From NCBI RefSeq assembly GCF_001436555.1, contig NZ_AYZR01000004.1:372001-436000 (forward strand): 64,000 nucleotides of DNA, given 5' to 3'. This stretch comes from Lentilactobacillus senioris DSM 24302 = JCM 17472 (GTDB taxonomy: Bacteria > Bacillota > Bacilli > Lactobacillales > Lactobacillaceae). The position numbers were made by a program, and so were the translations under genes. Shown piece after piece: positions 26,087 to 34,312 of the stretch. Under the pieces are notes generated by a model. That model saw only the letters and a list, made by a program, of their open reading frames with translations, was not told where the DNA came from and ran no database searches. Each line of letters opens with the position of its first letter. Positions within the stretch are counted from its first letter, which is position 1.

Positions 26087-27823
26087 ATGGAAAAACAACA
26101 TTACAAGATGTATAAAGATGGCAAAAAATGGGTTTTTGCAGCAGTTACTGTAATTGCTTTAGGGGTTGGGTTAAGTGAAAGTACATATATTGTAAAAGCA
26201 GATAGTACTGTACCTGTCACATCAACTGATAGTTCAGTAAATACTGGTGCCGCCAGCAAGAATCCTACTGTACCTGTCACATCAACTGATAGTTCAGTAA
26301 ATACTGGCTCTGCCAGCAAGAATCCTACTGTACCTGTCACATCAACTGATGATTCAGTAAATACTGGTGCCGCCAGCAAGAATCCTACTGTACCTGTCAC
26401 ATCAACTGATAGTTCAGTAAATACTGGTGCCGCCAGCAAGAATCCTACTGTACCTGTCACATCAACTGATAGTTCAGTAAATACTGGTGCCGCCAGCAAG
26501 AAAACTAGTTTATATGCTACACCAACTGATAATTCAAAAAAAATTAAATCTTCACTTGTTAGTAATCATTTAGAAGAGAAAGACAATCTTGAAAACGTGG
26601 CCTTATCATCTAATAGTGTTCAACCAGCTACTTCCATTAGTGATGATACTTATTTAAAAAATTTAGGAATTGATATTAACGACCTAAATACTAACAGTGT
26701 TCTAAAATTAGCTTCTTTGTTCCATATTTTTGCAAATCAAGCTAGTTTATCAGCGGATACTAATGGTAATTTAGCTGTTAAAATTTTAAATGGCTCTAAC
26801 GATTTTGGTACACGTGGTGATTCATACAATTTAACTAGCGGTGATATTTATTATATTCAACAATTGGCCAAGAATCTTCAAAGTAACGCTTTTAGAAATA
26901 AAACATTTAATCATGTAGTATTAGGTAAAGATGTTAGTGTATCAATTGAAAATAACAAGGTCTTGATCAATGGTATCACTATGGATAATTTAAAACCTGA
27001 AGATGTTTATCAAGATATCAATGGGCAGACCTATATTGATTTTAGTGATGTATTTCAACAACTAGTAAAGGCATCTACCAGTTATGCTAGTACTCCTCAG
27101 TCAAAAGGTGTTATTTCAAATTATGATGACATGAATAATCGCTATGTTGATGTTTCGAAAGTAGCAACTGGAACACAAATTATTTATGTAAATGTTCCAT
27201 TTAAATATTTGAGTGCTTCTCAGCCGATTACGATCAAGGGAATATCTCATTTAGAAAATGGTCCTACTGTCGTCATTAACGTTACTGATATTCCAAATGG
27301 TGATCAAAATATTTCTACACAAGTTCAATTATATTATGATGATGGAACTAATTCTTTACCCAATAGTGAAGGACATTCAGAGCCTAACCATGTATTATGG
27401 AACTTAGGTACCGGTGAACAAGCCTTCAATTTCAGCAGTGGTCGGTTTATGGGAAGTATTTTAGCACCTAATGCGACTATTAATGCTGGAGTTAACATTG
27501 ATGGGAATATTGTTGCTAATATCGTTAATATAACCGGCGGTGAATCGCACAGATGGGATATTCATCCACAACCGACGCAGCCAACTCAACCGACGCAGCC
27601 AACTCAACCGACACAGCCAACTCAATTGATTAAAACTAATGTTAATGAGAAAAAAACAGTTTTATTGGTAAATGATAAAGAAAAAAATCCTTCTAAAAAT
27701 AGAGAAGCTTTACCACAAACTAGTGAAAAATCAGAAAGCTCTGTTTCAGCTCTAGGTGTCTTATTACTGGCTTTAGGAAGTTTAACCAGTTGGCTGACTT
27801 TCAGAAAAAAGTGGAAAGATTAA
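26087..27823 (+). CDS. LPQTS-anchored adhesin with KxYKxGKxW signal and choice-of-anchor-A domain
   Basis: A 578-residue surface protein; ATG 26087 behind TTGGAGGAG. The N-terminus KMYKDGKKWVFAAVTVIALG is a KxYKxGKxW signal peptide. Five repeats of 20 residues follow (VPVTSTDSSVNTGAASKNPT). About residues 225-490 form a choice-of-anchor-A domain, recognised by NFSSGRFMGSILAPNATINA and GNIVANIVNITGGESHRWD. A PTQ repeat stalk follows, then the sortase signal LPQTS, a hydrophobic helix and a basic tail. Such proteins are usually glycosylated on Ser/Thr, and a glycosyltransferase gene follows. Confidence 0.87.
   Translation: MEKQHYKMYKDGKKWVFAAVTVIALGVGLSESTYIVKADSTVPVTSTDSSVNTGAASKNPTVPVTSTDSSVNTGSASKNPTVPVTSTDDSVNTGAASKNPTVPVTSTDSSVNTGAASKNPTVPVTSTDSSVNTGAASKKTSLYATPTDNSKKIKSSLVSNHLEEKDNLENVALSSNSVQPATSISDDTYLKNLGIDINDLNTNSVLKLASLFHIFANQASLSADTNGNLAVKILNGSNDFGTRGDSYNLTSGDIYYIQQLAKNLQSNAFRNKTFNHVVLGKDVSVSIENNKVLINGITMDNLKPEDVYQDINGQTYIDFSDVFQQLVKASTSYASTPQSKGVISNYDDMNNRYVDVSKVATGTQIIYVNVPFKYLSASQPITIKGISHLENGPTVVINVTDIPNGDQNISTQVQLYYDDGTNSLPNSEGHSEPNHVLWNLGTGEQAFNFSSGRFMGSILAPNATINAGVNIDGNIVANIVNITGGESHRWDIHPQPTQPTQPTQPTQPTQPTQLIKTNVNEKKTVLLVNDKEKNPSKNREALPQTSEKSESSVSALGVLLLALGSLTSWLTFRKKWKD
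26207..26506 (+). repeat. five 60-base tandem repeats in the adhesin gene
   Basis: The unit starts ACTGTACCTGTCACATCAAC and repeats with a period of exactly 60 bases, with only a few substitutions (GGCTCT for GGTGCC in unit 2, GATGAT for GATAGT in unit 3). Encodes the Ser/Thr-rich 20-residue repeats. Being nearly identical and in frame, they can vary in number by slippage. Confidence 0.95.
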
Positions 27824-27845
27824 CTAAACAATCTTGAAAGAAATC

Positions 27846-27882
27846 AAAGGTGGGAGTGAAATTAATCACTCCCACCTTTGAG
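27846..27882 (+). terminator. terminator after the adhesin gene
   Basis: AAAGGTGGGAGTGA / TCACTCCCACCTTT hairpin. A short T-run follows, so partial read-through into the glycosyltransferase gene is possible. Confidence 0.75.
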
Positions 27883-27904
27883 TTCATAATAGGAGGTTCT
27901 ACAA

Positions 27905-29395
27905 ATGCATTATTTTATCACATCAAGAATTGACAGTTTAACTTCGGCCATTGAACTAGCCGAAATCAAACGACTAAAACTTTTTAAAACATTAAATATT
28001 CCGGCAAAAATTGTCACACTCGACTACTTTCGCTATCAGCGTAAAATTTGGAAGGAATTGGGTATTAGTAACGATGTTATTAACCCCGTTGAATATTTTC
28101 AAAAATTGGACACGAGTAAAAATAGCACTCACGACGTATTAAAAAAAGTGTTGAATGATAAAAAGTTAACTATTAGAGAAAACCAGGGATTTATTGACCA
28201 GAAACTTCGAGTTCAGACTACAGAATATCAAGGGGAAATTGATTATGTCACCTATTTGGACCGCTGGGGATTCACTGATCGTCGGGACTTCTACGTTAGT
28301 AATCACCTTAGTTACTCTGAATATTTTGATGATGGTGGTAAATTGATCACGCGTACTTACTATAACGGTCAAGGAGACACTTTTTTAACTTATCATTATC
28401 GCGGTGGAGATGGTAATATCCCCGTTTTAACCCTGATTCAACTGAAAAATTCAAACTGTTGGTATCAGTTTGACACGGAAGCTGATTTTTGGGCTTATTT
28501 CCTAGACTATTTAATTAAAAGAGATCCTGCAGCTGTCCTATACTCCGATCGAGAAGATTATGTTCTCAAACCCTTTGAATTAATGACAGAACCAGCCATA
28601 AAATTTGTTGTTCTACATTCTGCCTTTACAAAAAATGCTCAGCCACAGGGCGAACCCTTTCCATATATAAAACAATTATTTGAACTGCAAAGTAAAATTA
28701 ATGGTATTATATGTGCAACTCGGCAAGAAGCTATGGACCTTAAAAATCGTCCAGAAATACATGTACCGTGTTATTCAATTCCCGTGAGTTACTTAACGGA
28801 GGAACTATTGACCCAATCTTCTCCCTTTGAAGATAGAATTCCTGGTCAAATAATTGCAATCGCACGTTTAACACCAGTTAAACAACTGGACCAGTTAATT
28901 AATTCAGTTATTCTTACTCACCAAAAGTTACCGTTTGTCGATTTGAAAATATATGGTTACGATGATGATTGGCAGAATTATGAAACCTCAACTCGCTTAC
29001 ATCGAATAGTTGAAGATGCTAACGCTGATGGTTATATTCACTTTTGTGGCTATCGAAAAGACTTAACATCAGTTTACCGAACTGCTGATATTGCAGTATT
29101 GACGAGTGCTTACGAAGGTTTCTCGATGGCGATTTTAGAAGCTCTCGGGTATAGTTGTCCAGTAGTTAGTTACAATATCAATTACGGCCCCAAAGAACTT
29201 ATTAAGGACAAAAAAACAGGAGTCCTAGTTCCTGCTGGCGATACTTGGACCTTACAGCGTACTTTGTCACATTTATTAGCAAATCGCAATATCTTAAAAC
29301 ATTACAGTCACGAGGCAAAGTCAGCAATGATTCCCTACTCGCAAAAAAATGTAGCAGATAAATGGATTAATTTTATCCATCAGATTCAAGGCTGA
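27905..29395 (+). CDS. GT4 glycosyltransferase, GtfA/TarM-like
   Basis: A 496-residue GT-B fold enzyme. The N-terminal 290 residues resemble GtfA/TarM proteins, with an inserted beta-rich domain (TYLDRWGFTDRRDFYV, ITRTYYNGQGD). The C-terminal donor domain shows IIAIARLTPVKQLDQLI, the CGYRKDLTSVYRTADIAV stretch and the EX7E motif in SAYEGFSMAILEALG. Such enzymes put GlcNAc or glucose on serine-rich adhesins or on teichoic acid. Located 80 bases after the adhesin gene in the same direction, it most likely glycosylates that adhesin. No gtfB partner or SecA2 genes are seen nearby. Confidence 0.83.
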   Translation: MHYFITSRIDSLTSAIELAEIKRLKLFKTLNIPAKIVTLDYFRYQRKIWKELGISNDVINPVEYFQKLDTSKNSTHDVLKKVLNDKKLTIRENQGFIDQKLRVQTTEYQGEIDYVTYLDRWGFTDRRDFYVSNHLSYSEYFDDGGKLITRTYYNGQGDTFLTYHYRGGDGNIPVLTLIQLKNSNCWYQFDTEADFWAYFLDYLIKRDPAAVLYSDREDYVLKPFELMTEPAIKFVVLHSAFTKNAQPQGEPFPYIKQLFELQSKINGIICATRQEAMDLKNRPEIHVPCYSIPVSYLTEELLTQSSPFEDRIPGQIIAIARLTPVKQLDQLINSVILTHQKLPFVDLKIYGYDDDWQNYETSTRLHRIVEDANADGYIHFCGYRKDLTSVYRTADIAVLTSAYEGFSMAILEALGYSCPVVSYNINYGPKELIKDKKTGVLVPAGDTWTLQRTLSHLLANRNILKHYSHEAKSAMIPYSQKNVADKWINFIHQIQG

Positions 29396-29702
29396 TATGT
29401 GGTAAGAAATAATTAATTTCATAATATGTTGATTCGGTAGTGAAACTGATGTTTTTAGGATCTTTAACCGAATAGTCAGATGGATTTCGGCTCCAAGTGA
29501 ACTGAAAATACAATTTAATACTCAAATAGTGTCATTTGTCATTGCTGATCACCCCCCAACGTATGCTAAGGTTAAATCTGTTCCTACTTCCATTGGAATT
29601 CCTAGGTATTAAAAGGCCCTCGAAAGTTGCCCTAAGCGCACAACCTCTTTCGGAGGCTTTTTGATTGCTTTCAACTTTTTTAATCAGCTTTCTAGCAGTT
29701 TT
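29396..29702. other. gap without a gene after the glycosyltransferase
   Basis: No coding frame seen. A hairpin with T-run (GGCCCTCGAAAGTT...AACCTCTTTCGGAGGCTTTTTG, about 29615-29665) may terminate the upstream unit. Confidence 0.45.
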
Positions 29703-29707
29703 TTTGG

Positions 29708-29721
29708 GGAACGCACGTTTG
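29708..29721. promoter_or_regulatory. LexA (SOS) box ahead of the umuC remnant
   Basis: GGAACGCACGTTTG agrees with the Gram-positive LexA/DinR consensus CGAACRNRYGTTYG at 13 of 14 positions. A TACAAT -10 box follows at 29731-29736. Confidence 0.75.
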
Positions 29722-29759
29722 CTTTTGTGCTACAATACAGGTAAAAGCTAACGAAAGTG

Positions 29760-29925
29760 ATGAAATTGTTTACTGATGATGAACTTCATGGGGTGTTCTT
29801 CTTAATCGATAACAAGTCCTTTTATGCGAGTTGTGAAGCCGTTGCCCGGGGGGCTTAATCCTTTAAAAGCCCCATTAGTGGTCCTTAGTGAAGCTGAAAA
29901 TAAAAGTCCGTCGATTCTGTTATTC
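29760..29925 (+). pseudogene. 5' remnant of a umuC/dinP-type translesion polymerase gene
   Basis: ATG 29760 encodes GVFFLIDNKSFYASCEAVAR, the start of a Y-family polymerase (UmuC/ImpB), including the metal-binding D in LIDNKSF. A one-base gain in a G-run (CCCGGGGGGCTT) shifts the frame; the sequence goes on in the next frame as LNPLKAPLVVLSEAENKS. After about 55 residues the similarity ends. The SOS box upstream is intact. Confidence 0.85.
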
Positions 29926-29965
29926 ACTTTATTTTTAGATTACAGACTACATCTTATCCCATAAT

Positions 29966-29998
29966 AAAACCCACTTCTCAATGTGAGAAGTGGGTTTC
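29966..29998. terminator. strong bidirectional hairpin
   Basis: AAACCCACTTCTCA-ATG-TGAGAAGTGGGTTT, a perfect 14-base inverted repeat. Confidence 0.7.
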
Positions 29999-30015
29999 GA
30001 GCAACCTTGCCCAAT

Positions 30016-30190
30016 CTATTTTATAATCTGGTATTCATTACTCAAAGGGCCGCTGAACAACTCAATTGCTGTGTCACCAGTCAGCGGGTCTATGCGCTTC
30101 ACAGATACAACAAAAGTCGTAACTAATTTATGTGCAAGATTAAAGGCATCACTATGATATATAATTAGACTTTCCAATTTTGGTAGATTG
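30016..30190 (-). pseudogene. unidentified coding remnant
   Basis: The minus strand is open for about 58 codons ending at TAG 30016-30018. The product contains IIYHSDAFNLAHKLVTTFVV and VKRIDPLTGDTAIELFSGPL. No start or ribosome site is seen, and the upstream end meets the IS30 remnant. I do not recognise it. Confidence 0.45.
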
Positions 30191-30195
30191 CAAAT

Positions 30196-30607
30196 TTAAT
30201 CCGAATTTTTGGACAAATTTGTCAGCATAACCTGATACGGTGTTTGCCAGTCGAGTATTTTAAGCGGTCGCTGGTTAATTTGGAGTAACGTCGTCGTTAA
30301 ATCTTGAGCACTAATGTGCTCAAAACGAGTCCCTTTAGGATAAAAATAACGTAAATTCCGATTAAAGCGTTCACTACTACCACGTTTAGCTGGCGTATAA
30401 GCATGGCAGTAATAGGTCATAATACCATCTTGTGATTCAAGTGATACTAGCCCACTAAACTCCGTGCCACGGTTCACAGTAAAGCTGTGCACCGGACCAT
30501 TAAAAGTGGTTAGGAACTTAGTTAGTGCTTCATTAACAGTCGCTGTCGTCCGATCTTTTAACCGGTATAACCAACGGTAGAGCGATTCAGACGTACGACG
30601 ATGTTGC
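30196..30607 (-). pseudogene. IS30-family transposase, 3' remnant
   Basis: The minus strand encodes about 137 residues of the catalytic half of an IS30 transposase: SLYRWLYRLKDRTTATVNEA, VNRGTEFSG (second DDE residue context, with R for the usual N/D) and AYTPAKRGSSERFNRNLRYF (Glu of the triad), then KGTRFEHISAQDL. The N-terminal half and both inverted repeats are missing or unclear; 5' similarity stops at about 30607. It is inactive. Confidence 0.88.
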
Positions 30608-30836
30608 AGAAGTGGCTTGCCACGGGGCTAACTTTGAATTGGTGGGCGACAACGGTGGTAGGTTAATGAAACTATAGCTAAACCGTTCCACCGTTATTAA
30701 TGGGATTAAAGCGGAAGACTACGGCTTTATGGATCGCCCAGGATTGTTTGACTAATAATAAATTAACGGAGCTCCCTAGCAATTAGGGAGCTCTTTTATT
30801 TTGCCCAAATTCCGGCAGTCAACGTGTGTTTTTTAA
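30608..30836. other. decayed sequence with a terminator before the pseudogene junction
   Basis: Short open fragments on the plus strand (HGANFELVGDNGGR, and VINGIKAEDYGFMDRPGLFD ending at a stop near 30752) look like a frameshifted gene end of unknown family. A terminator GAGCTCCCTA/TAGGGAGCTC with TTTT follows at 30760-30800. Confidence 0.45.
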
Positions 30837-31502
30837 GTATACGTAACTGATAATACCAACGCTAAAGTATCTGGTTGGATTCTAAGAAGTGGTTTAACTG
30901 CTACTGATAGTGTTCCTACTACTAAGGGCGTAACAGTTAACTATATTGATGCTACTAATGGTAAAAATGTTGGTAGTACCGTAATTGCCTTCAGTGCTAC
31001 TAATTCAGATGCTAGCAACCCAGTAATGAACATGAACTACAAGGTTAGTGATATCTCTAAGGTAGTTCCTACTGGTTACACTGATAAGGCTAGTGAAACT
31101 TCTGCTTCTGGCTTGTCACTTGGATTTGCTTCCGGTGCTAATTATGCAGCTGTCGTTTCAGCTACTAGTGGCTCTACCGTAAGCTACTATGTTGCTACTA
31201 CTAAGTCTGCTTCTATCAAGTTTACCTTGAACGTTGCTAAGTCTGATGGAACTACTTCTGCAATTTCTGTTAACGGCTTAATTGACGCTAATGGTTACAC
31301 CATTCAATCTAGCACTTTGGCTAACTTAAATGGTAGTGTGGGTGCTAAGGCTACCAGTGCAAAGATTTTGGCTGCCGCTAAGGCTCAAGGTCTCGGTACT
31401 TTGACTAACCCTTCATCTAAAATTACCTATACTTTAACTAGTACCACCGACACTGAATTTGGTGGAACTGCTGCCTTAGTTTATACAGCAGCTAAAAATT
31501 AA
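30837..31502 (+). pseudogene. S-layer paralogue C, 3' part of the split pseudogene
   Basis: Starts at GTATAC and continues the frame lost at 25903: YVTDNTNAKVSGWILRSGLT, as in paralogue B ([20 protein letters not shown]). The open frame runs 221 codons to a stop at 31502; its variable C-terminal half (VTVNYIDATNGKNVG, GLGTLTNPSSKITYTL) differs from the other paralogues. An ATG at 31026 could start a shorter product, but it lacks a signal peptide and ribosome site, so it is probably not made. Confidence 0.88.
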
Positions 31503-31510
31503 TTAAATTT

Positions 31511-31540
31511 AAAAGACACGCTTCGGTGTGTCTTTTTGAT
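31511..31540 (+). terminator. terminator of S-layer pseudogene C
   Basis: AAAAGACACGC-TTCG-GTGTGTCTTTTT hairpin. Confidence 0.85.
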
Positions 31541-31603
31541 AAATAAATTTATATTTGGGAATGTTAGTATTATTAATGTTCTTAAAAATTTCATAAATCA
31601 AGT

Positions 31604-31646
31604 AATAAAAAAAGCTTTGGATAATTATTCCAAAGCTTTTTTATTA
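31604..31646. terminator. bidirectional terminator, serves S-layer gene B
   Basis: AAAAAAGCTTTGGA / TCCAAAGCTTTTTT with flanking A/T runs. Confidence 0.85.
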
Positions 31647-31657
31647 CTTGATTTATA

Positions 31658-32716
31658 TTACTTAGCATCATCTGCTGCGTAAAGTAGTAAATATCCAACG
31701 TTTTCTTTATATTTACCATTATTGGTAATATTAAGTTTATATTTTTTACCGTTGTATATAATATTGTCCAATCCAACTGAAGATATTTTAGACTTAATTG
31801 TTGCTACAGGGACTTCTTCCCCATCGTTTCCAGTTGCGATGGTGTACATATAGTCATCTACTGAGCTAGAAATTTTAGCAAGTGATTGAGCACCATTAAC
31901 TCCATCAACAGTTTGAATATCACCTAAATCAAAGTAAGATCCACCAATAATTTTAGCTTGATGCTTAATACTGAAAGGAGCCTGCTTAGGTTCTGGTGTT
32001 GAAGGAGTGCTAGGTGTTGAAGGAGCATCATTTTTAATTGTAGTTAAACCGCTCTTAAGAATCCAACCGTTTACAGTTGAGTTAGCTTCGTCAGTTACGT
32101 ATACCCATTGGTCGCCTTCGCGAGTACGAGTACCAGTCTTAGTAATAGTTAATACGTCATTAGCGTATTTAGTTGAGTCAGTAATTTGACGACCTGAACC
32201 ATATACAGTGTACATTGGGTTCTTGTAAGTCAACATAGTACCATCATTAGTAGTACCTACTTTAGCAAACTTGAAGTTACCAGTAGTAGTTGCAGTAGCG
32301 TCTTCTTTGAAAGTGGTGAAGTTTTCAAGACCGCCGGCAATAGTAGAAGTACTCTTACCACCGTAGATCCAACCACGGTAAGTCTTGTCAAATGAAACTA
32401 CCTTGTAGTATACAGAACCACGGTTAGTAGTTGCAACACGGTATGCTACGAAGTTTTTCTTGCTGCTCTTTGAATCTGCAAGGTCCTTAACAGTAGTAGT
32501 AGTAGCTACAATCTTAGCACCTTTTAAAGTACCAGCCTTAGTGTAAAGGGCGTTAGAACCTGTAAAGTTAACATTAGTTTTAGTCATGGTAACATTTGAT
32601 GTTACTTTTGCATAACTTTTAGCACTTGCATTGTTAGCGTTAGCTGCACCGGCAACGGTTACGAAGCCAAGGGCTGCTAAACCAACGTATAATGATTTCT
32701 TCAAACTAGATTGCAT
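31658..32716 (-). CDS. S-layer protein, Lactobacillus brevis type (paralogue B)
   Basis: A 352-residue secreted protein on the minus strand. Start ATG 32716 behind GGAGGATTTTATA. The first 35 residues ([18 protein letters not shown]...) are identical at DNA level to paralogue A. The wall-binding half is conserved ([51 protein letters not shown]). After a PSTPSTPEP linker the C-terminal 110 residues are unique ([15 protein letters not shown]). The -10 TATAAT is kept but the -35 position reads ATTTAA instead of TTGATA, so expression should be weak. Confidence 0.87.
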   Translation of the reverse strand: MQSSLKKSLYVGLAALGFVTVAGAANANNASAKSYAKVTSNVTMTKTNVNFTGSNALYTKAGTLKGAKIVATTTTVKDLADSKSSKKNFVAYRVATTNRGSVYYKVVSFDKTYRGWIYGGKSTSTIAGGLENFTTFKEDATATTTGNFKFAKVGTTNDGTMLTYKNPMYTVYGSGRQITDSTKYANDVLTITKTGTRTREGDQWVYVTDEANSTVNGWILKSGLTTIKNDAPSTPSTPSTPEPKQAPFSIKHQAKIIGGSYFDLGDIQTVDGVNGAQSLAKISSSVDDYMYTIATGNDGEEVPVATIKSKISSVGLDNIIYNGKKYKLNITNNGKYKENVGYLLLYAADDAK

Positions 32717-32893
32717 TATAAAATCCTCCATACTGAAATAAAATTATTATATAGCTCATCGAGCTCCCGGAAAATTATATCACGATTGTTATATAATTTA
32801 AATATTATTTTAAAATAAAGATTTAAAGGTTATTTTTACCACTATTTGTTAGTGACTTATACTTGTAAAAGATAATAGTAAAAAATTTCGATG

Positions 32894-33022
32894 ACATTAG
32901 GGGAGCCCGTTTGCGGGCTGAGACGACATGGTCGGACCCTTGAACTTGATCTGGTTAACACCAGCGGAAGGAAATGTTCATGTACTTTCAGTGACCTCTT
33001 CTGTCTTCGAACACGGGAGGTC
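32894..33022 (+). promoter_or_regulatory. TPP riboswitch with ribosome-site-masking hairpin, controlling thiW
   Basis: THI element: ATTAGGGGAGCCCG, GCGGGCTGAGACG, then GACCCTTGAACTTGATCTGG and AACACCAGCGGAAGG. The expression platform is a 12-pair hairpin, GACCTCTTCTGT / ACACGGGAGGTC (32993-33022), followed by TTTTATTTT. Its 3' arm contains the GGGAGG ribosome site of thiW, and the T-run reaches the TTG start. Confidence 0.93.
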
Positions 33023-33029
33023 TTTTATT

Positions 33030-33530
33030 TTGCAATCAAAACAACTACGTAATTTGGTATTAACCGCGCTGTTTTCCGCTATTGGCACCATTGGCGGGAG
33101 TGTAATGGAATTTAGTATTGGGGCTGCTAAGGTGGACCCAATGCAGCATTTACTTAACTTAGTTTCCGGAGTGCTGTTAGGTCCATGGTGGGCATTGGCC
33201 CAGGCATTCTTAACGTCTTTAATCCGCAACTTAATGGGGACCGGAACCATATTAGCATTTCCGGGAAGTATGTTCGGGGCCGTGTTGGTGGGCTTGGCGT
33301 ATAGGTACACTAAGAAGCTCTGGTTGGCCGGATTAGGCGAATTGATCGGTACCGGGATAATTGGGGCTCTGGTTGCTTATCCGGTGGCTAAGTGGCTAAT
33401 GGGAGCTAACGGAGCGTTGTTCTTGTTTGTTCCGAGCTTTTTCCTGAGTGCCCTAGTTGGGGTAGTAATTGGTTATGGACTGTTGAAGGTGTTGTTGAGG
33501 CAGAAGAGATTTCAGGAGTTTAATAAGTAA
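33030..33530 (+). CDS. thiW: ThiW, substrate-binding subunit of an ECF thiazole/thiamine-precursor transporter
   Basis: A 166-residue membrane protein with five to six helices. Start TTG 33030, eight bases after GGGAGG; upstream in-frame starts lie inside the riboswitch. Family features: SAIGTIGGSVMEFSIGAAKVDPMQH and the PGSMFGAVLVGLAYRY helix. ThiW takes up hydroxyethylthiazole with a shared ECF energizing module encoded elsewhere. It fits the thiM-containing salvage operon at 15.9 kb, and both are under TPP riboswitches. Confidence 0.9.
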   Translation: MQSKQLRNLVLTALFSAIGTIGGSVMEFSIGAAKVDPMQHLLNLVSGVLLGPWWALAQAFLTSLIRNLMGTGTILAFPGSMFGAVLVGLAYRYTKKLWLAGLGELIGTGIIGALVAYPVAKWLMGANGALFLFVPSFFLSALVGVVIGYGLLKVLLRQKRFQEFNK

Positions 33531-33532
33531 CC

Positions 33533-33564
33533 AAAAAACAACCGATAAAAATCGGTTGTTTTTT
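33533..33564. terminator. bidirectional terminator between thiW and the ComK-like gene
   Basis: AAAAAACAACCGAT / ATCGGTTGTTTTTT hairpin. Confidence 0.85.
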
Positions 33565-33586
33565 AATGATCATAGCAATTATTATG

Positions 33587-34312
33587 CTAATTTTCCCGCA
33601 TAAATTGATTGATATTCTTGTCTAACTCCTTAGTGGTGATTTCAAAATCATACTGGTGGGCAAAAAATTCCCCGTAGTCCATTAGTAGCCCCTGAACGAT
33701 TTTTTTAAGGATATAGCAGGGGTGAGGATCTGGTTCAACCGGGTTATGGATGTAATTATCCATTTCTTGCCAGGCCTTTTCTACCTCGAAATAGTGGTTA
33801 TTACAGTCGTTGATTCTAGAATTGATAAAGTACCAGGTGACTGGCAAAATCACCTTAATATCGCAATTTTTGAAGTAAAAGACCGACGTTTTGGGATTGG
33901 GTTGCGTAGGTGCTTCCATGTGGTGGCAAGCGATCCAGATGGCGTTGTCGTTGTTGGACATTGATTTAAGAGGGAAAAAGATGGCCGTTCCGTGTGAGAC
34001 CGGTCGGTATTCTTTGATTTTGGCTTGGCGGTCTATCTGGTTAATGATTTGCCTACATCCTTGCATCCCGCGGTTTAAGTGGTTGTTAATCAAACTATTG
34101 GTAGACTCTTTCACCTTATAGATGCCTCGTTTACTATCTACCACAGCGGTTTTATGGGTGGTGGAATTAAGTGGCAGTAGTACCAACGTGGTTGACCAAT
34201 TGATCAACTCTGCGGAACTTTGGGTATTAATGTGACTAACCTTTAATTGGTTAAAGTCGATCCCGTCTTGGTGATAATATGTAGCGGCCTGCGTTATTCC
34301 AGGTATTGTCAT
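33587..34312 (-). CDS. comK: ComK-like competence transcription factor
   Basis: A 241-residue soluble protein. Its middle aligns with Bacillus ComK: PVSHGTAIFFPLKSMSNNDN against the SHKPPIMVDP...IFLFPTLSS region, then AIWIACHHM (WISHVHV), VFYFKNCDIKVILPVTWYF (FSNGKTMELPISYNSF) and EKAWQEM. The N-terminal STTLVLLPLNSTTHKTAVV fits the ComK AVLPEE strand. The usual SCxFFGSS motif is replaced by a divergent segment (RGMQGCRQIINQI). ATG 34312 follows GGAGGAAG. In lactobacilli ComK homologues are often present without observed competence. Confidence 0.6.
   Translation of the reverse strand: MTIPGITQAATYYHQDGIDFNQLKVSHINTQSSAELINWSTTLVLLPLNSTTHKTAVVDSKRGIYKVKESTNSLINNHLNRGMQGCRQIINQIDRQAKIKEYRPVSHGTAIFFPLKSMSNNDNAIWIACHHMEAPTQPNPKTSVFYFKNCDIKVILPVTWYFINSRINDCNNHYFEVEKAWQEMDNYIHNPVEPDPHPCYILKKIVQGLLMDYGEFFAHQYDFEITTKELDKNINQFMREN

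Larger units (their letters stand above)
25904..30836. mobile_element. 4.9-kb insertion splitting S-layer pseudogene C
   Basis: Both sides of this segment carry GTATAC (25898-25903 and 30837-30842), and the interrupted reading frame joins exactly there (WVYVTD). The inserted ends start TTAAATTG and finish GTTTTTTAA, a very short inverted end. Content: KxYKxGKxW adhesin, glycosyltransferase, umuC remnant, unknown remnant, IS30 transposase remnant. No intact transposase is present, so the carrier is unknown; several events may be layered. Confidence 0.7.

Noticed and set aside
26101-26499. Long open frame antisense to the adhesin repeats (132 codons)
   Set aside because: It is open only because the 60-base repeat lacks stops in that frame; no ribosome site or independent start.
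26207-26506. Regular repeats that could be taken for a CRISPR array
   Set aside because: There are no unique spacers; the repeats are contiguous, in frame and coding.
31026-31502. A separate 158-residue gene starting at ATG 31026
   Set aside because: The frame continues upstream without a stop to the insertion junction and encodes the rest of an S-layer paralogue; no signal peptide or ribosome site at this ATG.
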